The notes under the pieces were generated by a model. The model was given only the letters and a program-made list of their open reading frames with translations, searched no databases and was not told the origin of the DNA. A stretch of 37,279 nucleotides of DNA, from NCBI GenBank assembly GCA_002315565.1, contig DCHD01000017.1, positions 1 to 37,279 on the forward strand. Direction: 5' to 3'. A program made the position numbers and the translations under genes. The DNA comes from Solobacterium sp. UBA1761. GTDB taxonomy: Bacteria; Bacillota_I; Bacilli_A; Erysipelotrichales; Erysipelotrichaceae. Positions within the stretch are counted from its first letter, which is position 1, and each line of letters starts with the position of its first letter. This document shows positions 15,576 through 24,012 of the stretch, one piece after another.

Positions 15576-16547
15576 ATGAAATTTGCGGTAATGGGTACTG
15601 GTCCAATGGCCAGAACATTTATTGACACATTAAAGGTAATGCCAGAAGTAGAACTTTATGCAGTTGGTTCAAGAACTAAAGAAAAAGCTGAACAGTTTAA
15701 AGAAGAATATGGATTTGAAAAGGCTTATGGTACATATGAAGAAATGGTCAAAGACAGTGAAGTTGAAATAGTCTATATTGCTACTCCACATTCAAGACAC
15801 TATGAAGATATGAAACTCTGTATTGAAAACCATAAACCTGTCTTATGTGAAAAGGCCTTTACTTTAAACGCAAAAGAAGCAAATGAAATTAAAGAACTCG
15901 CAAATAAAGAAAAAGTTTTTGTGAGCGAAGCCATTTGGCCTAGATATATGCCAAGCGGAAAGATTATCGATGAAGTACTTGAATCAGGTATCATCGGTAA
16001 CATCAGAGTCATGACTGCCAATCTTTCCTATATCATCAATCATGTAAAACGTATTGTTGATCCTGAACTTGCAGGAGGTGCTTTACTTGATGTAGGTATT
16101 TATGGACTGACATTTGCCGATATGCACAATAAGGCAGAAATAGAAAAAATAGAAACAACAGTACGTATGACTGATACAGGAGTTGATGGGGGTGAAACTA
16201 TCACTATTTTCTATAAAGACGGTAGAATGTCCGTACTTACTCATGGTATCTATTCCAGAGGCGACAGAAAGGGCATTTTCTATGGCGACAAGGGCTATAT
16301 GATAGTTGAGAATATCAATAACCCGGAATGTATAAATGTTTACGATACAAACGATAAACTTGTTAAACACATTGATTTTCCTAAACAGATCAGTGGCTAT
16401 GAGTATGAAATAGAAGAATGTATCAGATGCATCAAAGAGGGCAGAATTGAATCATATTCAATGCCGTTAAATGAATCAGTTAAAATGATTAAAATGATGG
16501 ATTCAATAAGAAACAAGTGGAATCTTGTCTATCCCAAGGAGAAATAA
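15576..16547 (+). CDS. Gfo/Idh/MocA family oxidoreductase
   Basis: The strong GGAGG at 15566-15570 fixes the start at 15576, giving a 323-residue protein. The N-terminal Rossmann fold begins KFAVMGTGPMART (NAD(P) binding), and the family's EKP-type motif appears as CEKAF near residue 99, where the lysine is expected to be catalytic. The C-terminal domain carries the substrate site (GGALLDVGIYG, about 169-179). Such enzymes oxidise or reduce sugars, inositols or trans-dihydrodiols; the substrate is not clear. It overlaps the Dabb gene by one base (TAATG), so the two are co-translated. Confidence 0.87.
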   Translation: MKFAVMGTGPMARTFIDTLKVMPEVELYAVGSRTKEKAEQFKEEYGFEKAYGTYEEMVKDSEVEIVYIATPHSRHYEDMKLCIENHKPVLCEKAFTLNAKEANEIKELANKEKVFVSEAIWPRYMPSGKIIDEVLESGIIGNIRVMTANLSYIINHVKRIVDPELAGGALLDVGIYGLTFADMHNKAEIEKIETTVRMTDTGVDGGETITIFYKDGRMSVLTHGIYSRGDRKGIFYGDKGYMIVENINNPECINVYDTNDKLVKHIDFPKQISGYEYEIEECIRCIKEGRIESYSMPLNESVKMIKMMDSIRNKWNLVYPKEK

Positions 16548-16825
16548 TGAGACATCATATTATTGTTAAATTCAAAGATAAAAACACTTTATGTGAGCTT
16601 GACCACATCAAAGAGATATTCTCTGAATGTCTTAAGATCGACGGAGTAAGTGATATCGAATATCACCTCAACTGTATTGATAAAGACAACAGATATGATC
16701 TGATGATTGTACTGATTATGGATAAAGAAAGCCTTCCTTTATATGACAAATGTGAAGCTCATAAAAAATGGAAGAATGAATATACAGATAAGATTGAAAA
16801 GAAAGCCATCTTTGATTACGAATAA
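16547..16825 (+). CDS. Dabb (stress-responsive A/B barrel) protein
   Basis: A 92-residue protein from the ATG at 16547, supported by AAGGAG at 16536-16541. The MRHHIIVKFK start and the later D-x-Y-D-L-M-I-V-L-I-M and Y-x-x-H-x-x-W segments are those of the Dabb ferredoxin-like barrel. Dabb proteins are small dimers with varied roles, including sugar mutarotase- or cyclase-like ones. Coupling to the Gfo/Idh/MocA gene suggests a partner role, perhaps in handling the same sugar. Confidence 0.75.
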   Translation: MRHHIIVKFKDKNTLCELDHIKEIFSECLKIDGVSDIEYHLNCIDKDNRYDLMIVLIMDKESLPLYDKCEAHKKWKNEYTDKIEKKAIFDYE

Positions 16826-16852
16826 GGACTCTGCTAGAAGAGTCTTTTTAAA
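16824..16852 (+). terminator. Terminator after the Dabb gene
   Basis: A 9-bp stem (16824-16832 with 16839-16847, one G-T pair), a 6-base loop and a T run, starting in the stop codon. Confidence 0.8.
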
Positions 16853-16880
16853 TTCTATGGTTATTATCTGTTTAATCAGT

Positions 16881-16894
16881 TATCATATATTTAA
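16881..16894 (+). promoter_or_regulatory. -10 box of a leaderless Na/Pi cotransporter gene
   Basis: TATCAT at 16881-16886, then 7 bases, then ATG at 16894; no Shine-Dalgarno site and no clear -35. It fits the leaderless pattern seen elsewhere in the window. Confidence 0.45.
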
Positions 16895-18708
16895 TGTCAA
16901 TCTTTAATGTGATCTCACTGTTTGGGGGATTGGCTATGTTCTTGTATGGAATGCGACTGATGTCTGCTTCCTTAAAAGAAGGGTCAACCGGTGCGATGAA
17001 GACAATAATGTCAAAGTTAACTGACAACCTTTTCAAGTCTTTTCTTTTGGGAATTATACTTACAGCTTTGATTCAGTCATCAACAGCTACTATCGTTATT
17101 ACTTCAGGTTTAGTAGCTGCCAGCATTATTCCTTTTAAACAGTCACTTGGCATTATTATTGGTGCAAATATCGGTACAACTGTAACCGGACAGATTATCA
17201 GATTAATGGATCTGAACAATACATCTGTTGCCTGGCTGCAGTTTTTTAAACCTGCAACACTGGCTCCTGTTGCATTGATTATCGGTATTGTGATGATAAT
17301 GTTTTTGAATTTCCGTAAATCAGAGACTATCGGAACTATCTTTATGGGGTTTGGTGTTCTGTTTACCGGACTTATGAATATGACCAATGCGGTAAGTGAA
17401 CTTAACGCAACAGGTATCTTTGATTCACTGTTTGTTCATTTATCTGATTCACCAATTATCGGTTATGGAATCGGTTTACTTGTTTCATTTATTCTGCAAT
17501 CGAGCAGTGCCACAGTCGGTATTCTGCAGGCTTTCTCTATTTCGGGTCAGTTATTTTTTAAATCAATCTATACTGTTCTTCTTGGTATCTATCTTGGTGA
17601 CTGTTCTACAACTGCAATAGTATGTTCAATCGGTGCAAAATCTGATGCCAGAAGAGTAGGTATTGTAAATATTCTTTATAACCTTTCTGAAACAGTTGTT
17701 GTACTTGTGTTGGTTACACTGTTAAAGAGTTTTGGCTTGCTTGATGGTATCTGGAACGCAGTAGCAAATTCCGGTATGATTGCCAATACAAACACTGTCT
17801 TTAACTCGGTATGTGCGATTGTACTTCTTCCTTTTGTAGGAATGTATGAAAAACTGGCTTACAGGATTATTAAAGATGATAACAAGGCTTCAAATAAATA
17901 TGCGGTTACTTTAAACGCACTTGATACTAAGTTCTTTGCTTCTCCTGCACTTGCACTGAATGCTACATATGATGCTTTATTGCTTGGCTTCAATATTGCT
18001 GATGAACAGATTCATAAAGCATTTGACATAATGAAGAAATACGATAAGGATGTCGCAGAAGAAATAGCTCTCGAAGAAGAAAATCTCGATGAGATTACCG
18101 ACAAGGTTTCAGGATATATTGTTCAGATGTCACAGAAGATTACTGATAAGGAAAACTCACTGACCATCAATCAGTACTATACTGATGCCAGTGAATTTGA
18201 AAGACTTGGTGACCATGCGCTCAATCTTAAAGAGGCTGCCGACAAAATGAACGAAGGTGGTTATGAATTCTCTAAAAGTGCACTTGAAGAACTTGATATT
18301 CTAAAAGAGCTTATAGATAATGTATTAAATTATGCCCGTCAGGCTTTCACAAAGCGTGATACGGATGCTGCTGATCATATCGAACCTCTTGAAGAAGTTG
18401 TCGATGATATGATTGCTGTACTTAAAGATAATCATATTAAAAGACTGCAGGATGGCAAGTGTACAATTGTCACCGGAACTATCTTCTTAAATGCATTAAG
18501 TGATATTGAAAGAATATCTGATATCTGTTCAAATATCGGTATTGCCACTGTTTCAAGAGTCAAACCAGAACTGGCACTGTTGTCACACGACTATATCAGT
18601 TCAATGCACAACAAACAGGACAATGATTTCCACAAAGAATACAATATTGCTCACGATTATTATTTCAATAAACTTAACTCAATTATTGATGACAAAGATG
18701 CTCTCTAG
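16894..18708 (+). CDS. Na/Pi cotransporter with PhoU-like domain
   Basis: This 604-residue protein has about eight to nine membrane segments in its first 330 residues and two QSS-containing repeats: TALIQSSTATIVITSG (about 53-68) and ILQSSSATVG (about 199-208). These are the hallmark of the NptA/PNaS sodium-phosphate transporter family. Residues of about 350-590 are a helical PhoU-like domain with the E-F-E-R-L-G-D-H and D-I-E-R-I-S-D type motifs, which bind metal in PhoU. The likely role is sodium-coupled phosphate transport with cytoplasmic control. It is monocistronic between two terminators, and the start appears leaderless. Confidence 0.88.
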   Translation: MSIFNVISLFGGLAMFLYGMRLMSASLKEGSTGAMKTIMSKLTDNLFKSFLLGIILTALIQSSTATIVITSGLVAASIIPFKQSLGIIIGANIGTTVTGQIIRLMDLNNTSVAWLQFFKPATLAPVALIIGIVMIMFLNFRKSETIGTIFMGFGVLFTGLMNMTNAVSELNATGIFDSLFVHLSDSPIIGYGIGLLVSFILQSSSATVGILQAFSISGQLFFKSIYTVLLGIYLGDCSTTAIVCSIGAKSDARRVGIVNILYNLSETVVVLVLVTLLKSFGLLDGIWNAVANSGMIANTNTVFNSVCAIVLLPFVGMYEKLAYRIIKDDNKASNKYAVTLNALDTKFFASPALALNATYDALLLGFNIADEQIHKAFDIMKKYDKDVAEEIALEEENLDEITDKVSGYIVQMSQKITDKENSLTINQYYTDASEFERLGDHALNLKEAADKMNEGGYEFSKSALEELDILKELIDNVLNYARQAFTKRDTDAADHIEPLEEVVDDMIAVLKDNHIKRLQDGKCTIVTGTIFLNALSDIERISDICSNIGIATVSRVKPELALLSHDYISSMHNKQDNDFHKEYNIAHDYYFNKLNSIIDDKDAL

Positions 18709-18719
18709 AGCATCTTTTT
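18694..18719 (+). terminator. Terminator of the Na/Pi cotransporter gene
   Basis: A perfect 10-bp stem (18694-18703 with 18708-18717), a TCTA loop that holds part of the TAG stop, and a T run. Confidence 0.85.
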
Positions 18720-18724
18720 AATGG

Positions 18725-18730
18725 TATAAT
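18725..18730 (+). promoter_or_regulatory. -10 box of the metG-gltX-thyA-folA operon
   Basis: Perfect TATAAT 22 bases before the metG ATG, leaving a leader of about 15 bases with AGAGGTG. There is no space for a T-box leader. Confidence 0.5.
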
Positions 18731-18752
18731 ATTGCAAGTAAAAGAGGTGCTT

Positions 18753-20720
18753 ATGGATCGTCCAATATTCCCAAAAAGAGCCATTGTAACTGGCGGTATG
18801 CCTTATGGCAACAAATCGTTACACTTCGGACATATCGGTGGAATGTTCGTTCACGCAGATGTTTATGCGCGTTTTTTAAGAGACAGAATCGGAAAAGACA
18901 ATGTTGTCTTTGTATCTGGTACTGACTGTTATGGTTCACCAATTGCTGAAGGTTACAGAAAGAAATGTGAAAACGAAGGCTTTACAGGTACAATTGAAGA
19001 CTATGTAATGGCCAATCACAATACACAGTTAAAGACTTTAAAAGACTATGAAGTATCACTGGATATTTTCGGCGCTTCTGGACTTGAAGATACAAAAGAG
19101 GTACATCAGGAAGAAACTGATGAGTTTATTACTGCTTTATACAAAAATGGCTGGCTTGAAAAGATGGTCACAAAACAGTTCTATGACACTAAGTGCGACT
19201 GTTTCCTCAACGGCCGTCAGGTAATCGGTAAATGTCCGATTGATGGCTGTCAGTCTGAAAAAGCCTATGCTGATGAATGCGACTTAGGACATCAGTATAT
19301 GCCAGAAGAACTGATCGATCCAAAATCTACCTTATCTAATGAAACACCTGAAATGAGAGACGTTACAAACTGGTATTTCAAACTTACAGAATGTAATGAC
19401 TTACTTGGTGAATATGTAGACGATATAGCACAGAAAAGAAATGTACGTAAGATTGTCTCAGAGACAATGAGAGAATCTTTAGGCAAACCAGTCATCTATG
19501 TAAGAAAAGAAGGACTGGAAACATATAAAAAGATTGCTGATGAACTTCCTGCTCATGAACATTCTGATTTAGAAAACATCAAGCAGGGTTCATTCACTAT
19601 TGAATTCAAGACTCTAAAGGATAGAGAAAAAGCATGTCCAATACTGACTGCCAACAACATCCGTTATAGAACCGGTAAGACATTAGTTCCACTAAGACTT
19701 ACAGGCAATATTGAATGGGGTGTTAAGGCTCCATCTTTAGAAGGTGAAGAAGGACTTACTGTCTGGGTATGGCCTGAAAGCTTATGGGCTCCAATTTCAT
19801 TCACTAAGGCTTATTTCAAACGTAAGGGTATGCCTGATGATGAATGGAAGAAATTCTGGTGTGATAAAGATGCCGGTGTATTCCAGTTTATCGGTCAGGA
19901 TAATATCTATTTCTATGGTGTTGCTCAGATGCCAATGTTTATGGCTCAGCAGGGTAAGGGAATGCCATCAATCCATCCTGAAAACGGTCAGCTGCAGCTT
20001 CCTACACTTTGTGCAAACCATCACATTCTCTTCCTTGACAAGAAGGCAAGTTCATCTGGAAGTATTAAACCTCCAATGGCTGCCAACTTATTGAACTACT
20101 ATACTGCTGAACAGTTAAGAGCTCATTTCCTGTCTCTTGCTTTAAGCAACAAGTCAGTTTCATTCATGCCTAAACCACTTAATCCAGAGGCTCCTGAAAA
20201 TGAACCGGATCCAGTACTGGCACAGGGAAATCTCTTTACCAATGTATTAAACAGACTGGTACGTGGTGCATTCTACAGCTGCCAGAAATACTTCAATGGT
20301 GTACTTCCTTATGGTGAAGTATCTCCAGAAGTAAAAGAAGCTGGTGAAAAGGCAATCAGCATGTATGAAATGTTCATGTACAGAACTGAACTTCATCAGG
20401 TTATGAATGTACTTGATTCATACATTCGTAATTCAAGTAAATATTGGGCTAAAAACTCAAATAATGAAGAGACTATGAAGCAGACGCTGATCGATGCTTT
20501 CTACATGATCAGAGTTGCGACTGTTTTATCTCATCCGGTTGTTCCAACAGGTACTGAAAAGACTGTTGAATACCTGAATGTCAACGCAGACAAGTTCTTC
20601 AGCTGGGACAATATCTTCTCTAGTATTTATGACCTTGTAGAGGATAAGGAAAACCATCAGTTAAAAGAACTTAAAGAAAAAGAAGACTTCTATTATAAAC
20701 ATCCAAGTCAGCTTGTTTAG
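18753..20720 (+). CDS. metG: Methionyl-tRNA synthetase, variant KMSKS loop
   Basis: From ATG 18753 (AGAGG at 18743-18747) this is a 655-residue class I aminoacyl-tRNA synthetase charging tRNA-Met. The HIGH motif is HFGH (24-27), and a zinc-knuckle region with several cysteines follows (KCDCFL...KCPIDGC...DECDLGH). The ELIDPKSTLSNETPEMRD stretch matches MetRS. Two oddities stand out. An insertion of about 80 residues follows the zinc domain (roughly 245-325). The KMSKS loop reads KASSS (431-435), with the second lysine lost. The anticodon-binding helical domain follows from about 500. If it is the only MetRS it must be active; a second copy elsewhere cannot be excluded. Confidence 0.87.
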   Translation: MDRPIFPKRAIVTGGMPYGNKSLHFGHIGGMFVHADVYARFLRDRIGKDNVVFVSGTDCYGSPIAEGYRKKCENEGFTGTIEDYVMANHNTQLKTLKDYEVSLDIFGASGLEDTKEVHQEETDEFITALYKNGWLEKMVTKQFYDTKCDCFLNGRQVIGKCPIDGCQSEKAYADECDLGHQYMPEELIDPKSTLSNETPEMRDVTNWYFKLTECNDLLGEYVDDIAQKRNVRKIVSETMRESLGKPVIYVRKEGLETYKKIADELPAHEHSDLENIKQGSFTIEFKTLKDREKACPILTANNIRYRTGKTLVPLRLTGNIEWGVKAPSLEGEEGLTVWVWPESLWAPISFTKAYFKRKGMPDDEWKKFWCDKDAGVFQFIGQDNIYFYGVAQMPMFMAQQGKGMPSIHPENGQLQLPTLCANHHILFLDKKASSSGSIKPPMAANLLNYYTAEQLRAHFLSLALSNKSVSFMPKPLNPEAPENEPDPVLAQGNLFTNVLNRLVRGAFYSCQKYFNGVLPYGEVSPEVKEAGEKAISMYEMFMYRTELHQVMNVLDSYIRNSSKYWAKNSNNEETMKQTLIDAFYMIRVATVLSHPVVPTGTEKTVEYLNVNADKFFSWDNIFSSIYDLVEDKENHQLKELKEKEDFYYKHPSQLV

Positions 20721-20728
20721 GAGGAAAT

Positions 20729-22357
20729 ATGGATTACAAGAAATTAGCAGATCTGCTGTATCCAGATCTTAAACATGATACAGACTATTATGAAAATCTC
20801 TTCCCTGAAAGAAATCTTGAAAAGGGAGCAGAAGTATTAAGAATGGCTCCATCTCCAACAGGATTTGTACATCTTGGAAACCTGTATGGAGCACTGGCTG
20901 ATGAAAGAATTGCCCATCAGTCTAAAGGCGTATTCTATCTGCGTATAGAAGATACTGATGAAAAGCGTAAGGTTGAAGGTGCTGTTGAAGCCGTAATCAA
21001 GTGTTTTGACTACTTCCAGATCTATTTTGATGAAGGCGCAGAACACAATCCTGAAGGTAATTATGGACCATACTACCAGAGACAGCGTGCTGAAATCTAT
21101 CAGACTTTTGCCAAGAAGCTAATCTCTGAAGGTAAAGCTTATCCTTGTTTCTGCAGCGAAGAAGATCTGAACAAGAAAAGAGAAGAACAGACCAGCCAGA
21201 ATGTCACTCCAGGATACTGGGGCAAATGGGCAACGTGTAGAAATCTTACTATTGAAGAAGTTGAAAAACATCTTGCCAATAAAGATGAATTTGTCATCAG
21301 ATTAAGATCTCAAGGAAACTCAGAAAACAAATCAACATTCCACGATGAAATCAAAGGTGATATCACCGTCTGTGAAAATGATCAGGATGTTGTACTTCTT
21401 AAAGCAGACGGCATTCCTACATATCACTTCGCTCATGCGATTGATGATCATCTGATGCATACAACAACTGTATTAAGAGGTGAAGAATGGCTTTCATCTT
21501 TACCAATCCATCTTGAACTGTTCAAGGTATTGGGATTTAAGTTACCTAAATTTGCCCATACAACAGTTTTAATGAAGATTGATGAAACAGGTACAAAGCG
21601 TAAACTATCAAAGCGTAAAGACCCAGAACTGGCTTTAGATTACTACAGACAGTTAGGTTATCATCCATATGCAGTAAAGCTTTATCTTATGACTTTACTT
21701 AACTGGAACTTTGAACAGTGGTTCTTAGGACATCCTGATTCTGATTTAAGTGAATTCAAATTCGAATTCAAGAACATGGGTCAGTCTGGTGCACTGTTTG
21801 ATTTAGAAAAACTTAACAATATCTCTAAAACTTATCTGTCAAAGTTCTCTTTAGAAGAAATGAAGAACTTCTTAAAGCCTTATGTTAAAGAATTCTATCC
21901 TGAAAGATACGACATGTATTTCGGTGATGAAGAATTCCTTGACAAGGTCTTAAGCCTTGGCATGGGTATGAACTTAAAGAAGAGAAGAAAAGACTACATC
22001 TTTGCCAAACAGATTCTTGAATCTATTGACCTTTACTACAATTATGAAAAGGTTGATGAGTTCACTCATGATGAATCAACTGTAAAGAGCATTCTTGAAG
22101 AATTTGTTAAAACTTACGATTATAATGATGACAATAACACCTGGTTTGAAAAACTGAAGGTTATTGCGAACAATAATGGATTTGCTGCTGAAATGTCAGA
22201 CTATAAGGCAAACCCAGAAGGCTATAAGGGTGCAATCTCTGATGTTGCAGAAATTATCAGAATTGCTGTAACTGGTCATAAGAATTCACCAGACCTTTGG
22301 GCTATTATGCAGATACTGGGAAAAGACGAATCCATCAGACGTATACAGAGTATTTAA
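20729..22357 (+). CDS. gltX: Glutamyl-tRNA synthetase
   Basis: This 542-residue class I synthetase charges tRNA-Glu and, in many Bacillota, also tRNA-Gln before amidation. The catalytic core starts at MAPSPTGFVHLGN (39-51, a HIGH variant HLGN). LRIEDTDEKRK is the amino-acid binding stretch, and the KMSKS equivalent is KRKLSKRKDPE with its lysines intact. The protein is longer than the common 480-490 residues, with an N-terminal lead of about 35 residues. It lies 8 bases after metG with AGGAGG before the ATG. Glu versus Gln specificity cannot be settled here. Confidence 0.9.
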   Translation: MDYKKLADLLYPDLKHDTDYYENLFPERNLEKGAEVLRMAPSPTGFVHLGNLYGALADERIAHQSKGVFYLRIEDTDEKRKVEGAVEAVIKCFDYFQIYFDEGAEHNPEGNYGPYYQRQRAEIYQTFAKKLISEGKAYPCFCSEEDLNKKREEQTSQNVTPGYWGKWATCRNLTIEEVEKHLANKDEFVIRLRSQGNSENKSTFHDEIKGDITVCENDQDVVLLKADGIPTYHFAHAIDDHLMHTTTVLRGEEWLSSLPIHLELFKVLGFKLPKFAHTTVLMKIDETGTKRKLSKRKDPELALDYYRQLGYHPYAVKLYLMTLLNWNFEQWFLGHPDSDLSEFKFEFKNMGQSGALFDLEKLNNISKTYLSKFSLEEMKNFLKPYVKEFYPERYDMYFGDEEFLDKVLSLGMGMNLKKRRKDYIFAKQILESIDLYYNYEKVDEFTHDESTVKSILEEFVKTYDYNDDNNTWFEKLKVIANNNGFAAEMSDYKANPEGYKGAISDVAEIIRIAVTGHKNSPDLWAIMQILGKDESIRRIQSI

Positions 22358-22372
22358 CTCAAAAGGAGACCT

Positions 22373-23245
22373 ATGAAACAGTATTTAGATCTTTGCCGTC
22401 ACATTCTTGAAGATGGGCAGAAAAGAGAAGACCGTACCGGTACAGGTACAATTTCCTGCTTTGGTTATCAGATGCGTTTTAACCTTGAAGAAGGTTTTCC
22501 TCTTTTAACTACCAAGAAAGTATTCTATCGTGGAATATTCGAAGAACTTCTCTGGTTTTTATCAGGAAACACCAATATTAAACCATTGGTAGATAAAAAC
22601 GTTAAAATCTGGAATGAATGGCCTTATGAAGACTATAAGAAACTTCCTGAATTCAAGGGAGAAACACTTGATGAATTCATTCAGAAGATTAAAGACGATG
22701 ATGAATTTGCTGCCAAATACGGAAACCTTGGTCCGGTATATGGCAAGCAGTGGAGAGACTTCGGTGGTGTTGACCAGATCACTCAGCTGATTGATGGCAT
22801 CAAGAACAATCCATTCTCAAGAAGACACCTTGTTGTAGCATATAATCCTGCAGAAGTTAAAGATATGGCTTTACCTCCATGTCATTCACTATTCCAGTTC
22901 TATGTATCTGCTGATGGAAAGAAACTTTCATGTCAGTTGTATCAAAGAAGCGGTGATGTATTCCTTGGTGTACCATTCAATATTGCATCATATTCACTGT
23001 TACTGGCTATGGTAGCTCAGGTATGTGGATTAGAGCCTTATGAATTTGTTCATACATTTGGTGATTGTCATATCTATCTTGACCATATCGATCAGATTAA
23101 CGAACAGCTTACAAGAGCTCCTAAAGCTCTTCCTAAACTTAAACTGAATCCTGAAGTTAAGAACATCTTTGACTTCAAGTATGAGGATATTGAAATTGTA
23201 GACTACGATCCATGGCCTGCAATCAAAGGAAAGGTATCTGTTTAA
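22373..23245 (+). CDS. thyA: Thymidylate synthase
   Basis: This 290-residue ThyA converts dUMP to dTMP using methylene-tetrahydrofolate. REDRTGTGT near the N-terminus binds the phosphate, the nucleophile is Cys170 in LPPCHSLFQF, and YQRSGDVFLGVPFNIASY is the conserved substrate and folate region. It is some 25 residues longer than E. coli ThyA owing to a lysine- and acid-rich insert at about 85-115, as is common in Gram-positive enzymes. AAAGGAG precedes the start, and the stop overlaps folA by one base. Confidence 0.96.
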   Translation: MKQYLDLCRHILEDGQKREDRTGTGTISCFGYQMRFNLEEGFPLLTTKKVFYRGIFEELLWFLSGNTNIKPLVDKNVKIWNEWPYEDYKKLPEFKGETLDEFIQKIKDDDEFAAKYGNLGPVYGKQWRDFGGVDQITQLIDGIKNNPFSRRHLVVAYNPAEVKDMALPPCHSLFQFYVSADGKKLSCQLYQRSGDVFLGVPFNIASYSLLLAMVAQVCGLEPYEFVHTFGDCHIYLDHIDQINEQLTRAPKALPKLKLNPEVKNIFDFKYEDIEIVDYDPWPAIKGKVSV

Positions 23246-23715
23246 TGTTTTCACTGATTGTTGCCCATGATGCCAACTATGGTATCGGACTTGATAATCA
23301 TCTTCCTTGGCATTTAAGTGAAGATCTGAAACAGTTTAAAGAGCATACCATCCATAAGAAAATACTTATGGGTAAAACTACCTTTGACGGCTTCAAAAAA
23401 CCACTTCCTGAAAGACATACTGTTGTTGCCTGCTTTAAAGGTGAAGAAGGTGAAAACAGTGAACTTGTTACATACTGTACCGATCTGATTCAGTATCTTA
23501 AAGACAATGAGAATACTGATGAAGAGATTGTTGTATGCGGTGGTGCATCTATCTATAAGTTATGTCTTCCTTACTGCAAGAAACTTTATATCTCTTTAGT
23601 AGAAGGTGAACATAAAGTAGATACATACTTTCCGAAATACAATCCTGAAGACTATACAGTAGCATCAGTTACACCGTTTGAAGGATTTAAAGTAATCGAA
23701 TACATAAAAAAGTAA
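23245..23715 (+). CDS. folA: Dihydrofolate reductase
   Basis: A 156-residue DHFR from the ATG at 23245, within the thyA stop (TAATG). It regenerates tetrahydrofolate from the dihydrofolate that ThyA releases, so the two genes are functionally and translationally coupled. The sequence has NYGIGLDNHLPWHL (substrate and Met20-like loop), then KILMGKTTFDGF (NADPH binding) and VVCGGASIYKL. A farther-upstream in-frame ATG lies inside thyA and is not needed. Confidence 0.95.
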   Translation: MFSLIVAHDANYGIGLDNHLPWHLSEDLKQFKEHTIHKKILMGKTTFDGFKKPLPERHTVVACFKGEEGENSELVTYCTDLIQYLKDNENTDEEIVVCGGASIYKLCLPYCKKLYISLVEGEHKVDTYFPKYNPEDYTVASVTPFEGFKVIEYIKK

Positions 23716-23737
23716 CCTCGCGGTTACTTTTCTTTTA
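23706..23737. terminator. Bidirectional terminator between folA and the zinc repressor gene
   Basis: A perfect 10-bp stem (23708-23717 with 23722-23731) and a TCGC loop; an A run on one side and a T run on the other serve both strands. Both convergent stop codons lie in the stem. Confidence 0.85.
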
Positions 23738-24011
23738 CATGTTCTATTCCCTGATTGAGAATCTTTTTTACGTGGTCATCAGCCAGTGAGTAGTAGACGG
23801 TTTTACCGTCTTTTCTGTTGATTATGAGCTTGCTGGACTTGAGTGTATTAAGCTGATGGGAAATGGCAGATACGGTCATATTGAGCCTTTCTGCTATTTC
23901 ATTTACACAGAGTTCGTTATCTAATAGTTCATTAAGAATTCTGATTCTTGTTGAATCGCCGAACATTTTAAAGAGGTCAGCTGCATCAATCAGTATTTCA
24001 TCTTTTGACAT
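23724..24011 (-). CDS. ArsR/SmtB-family metal-responsive repressor (zinc-type)
   Basis: This 95-residue winged-helix protein is of the ArsR/SmtB family. The recognition helix region is about 46-58 (VSAISHQLNTLKSS). The C-terminal helix has Asp78, His80, His91 and Glu94 in the exact D-x-H-x10-H-x2-E spacing of the alpha-5 zinc/cobalt site of SmtB and CzrA. The alpha-3 site of CadC-like proteins is not complete: only Cys35 is present (ELCVNE). That points to a zinc sensor which releases DNA when metal binds. It is the last gene of the efflux operon, one base after the ATPase stop, so it probably represses its own operon at the inverted repeat upstream. Confidence 0.88.
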   Translation of the reverse strand: MSKDEILIDAADLFKMFGDSTRIRILNELLDNELCVNEIAERLNMTVSAISHQLNTLKSSKLIINRKDGKTVYYSLADDHVKKILNQGIEHVKEK

Positions 24012-24012
24012 A

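Noticed and set aside
18709..18752. T-box or other riboswitch before metG
   Set aside because: Only 44 bases separate the terminator region from the ATG, and the -10 takes part of them. There is no room.
18753..20720. metG as a pseudogene because of the changed KMSKS loop
   Set aside because: The frame is intact over 655 codons with HIGH and zinc motifs kept, and it leads a functional-looking operon.
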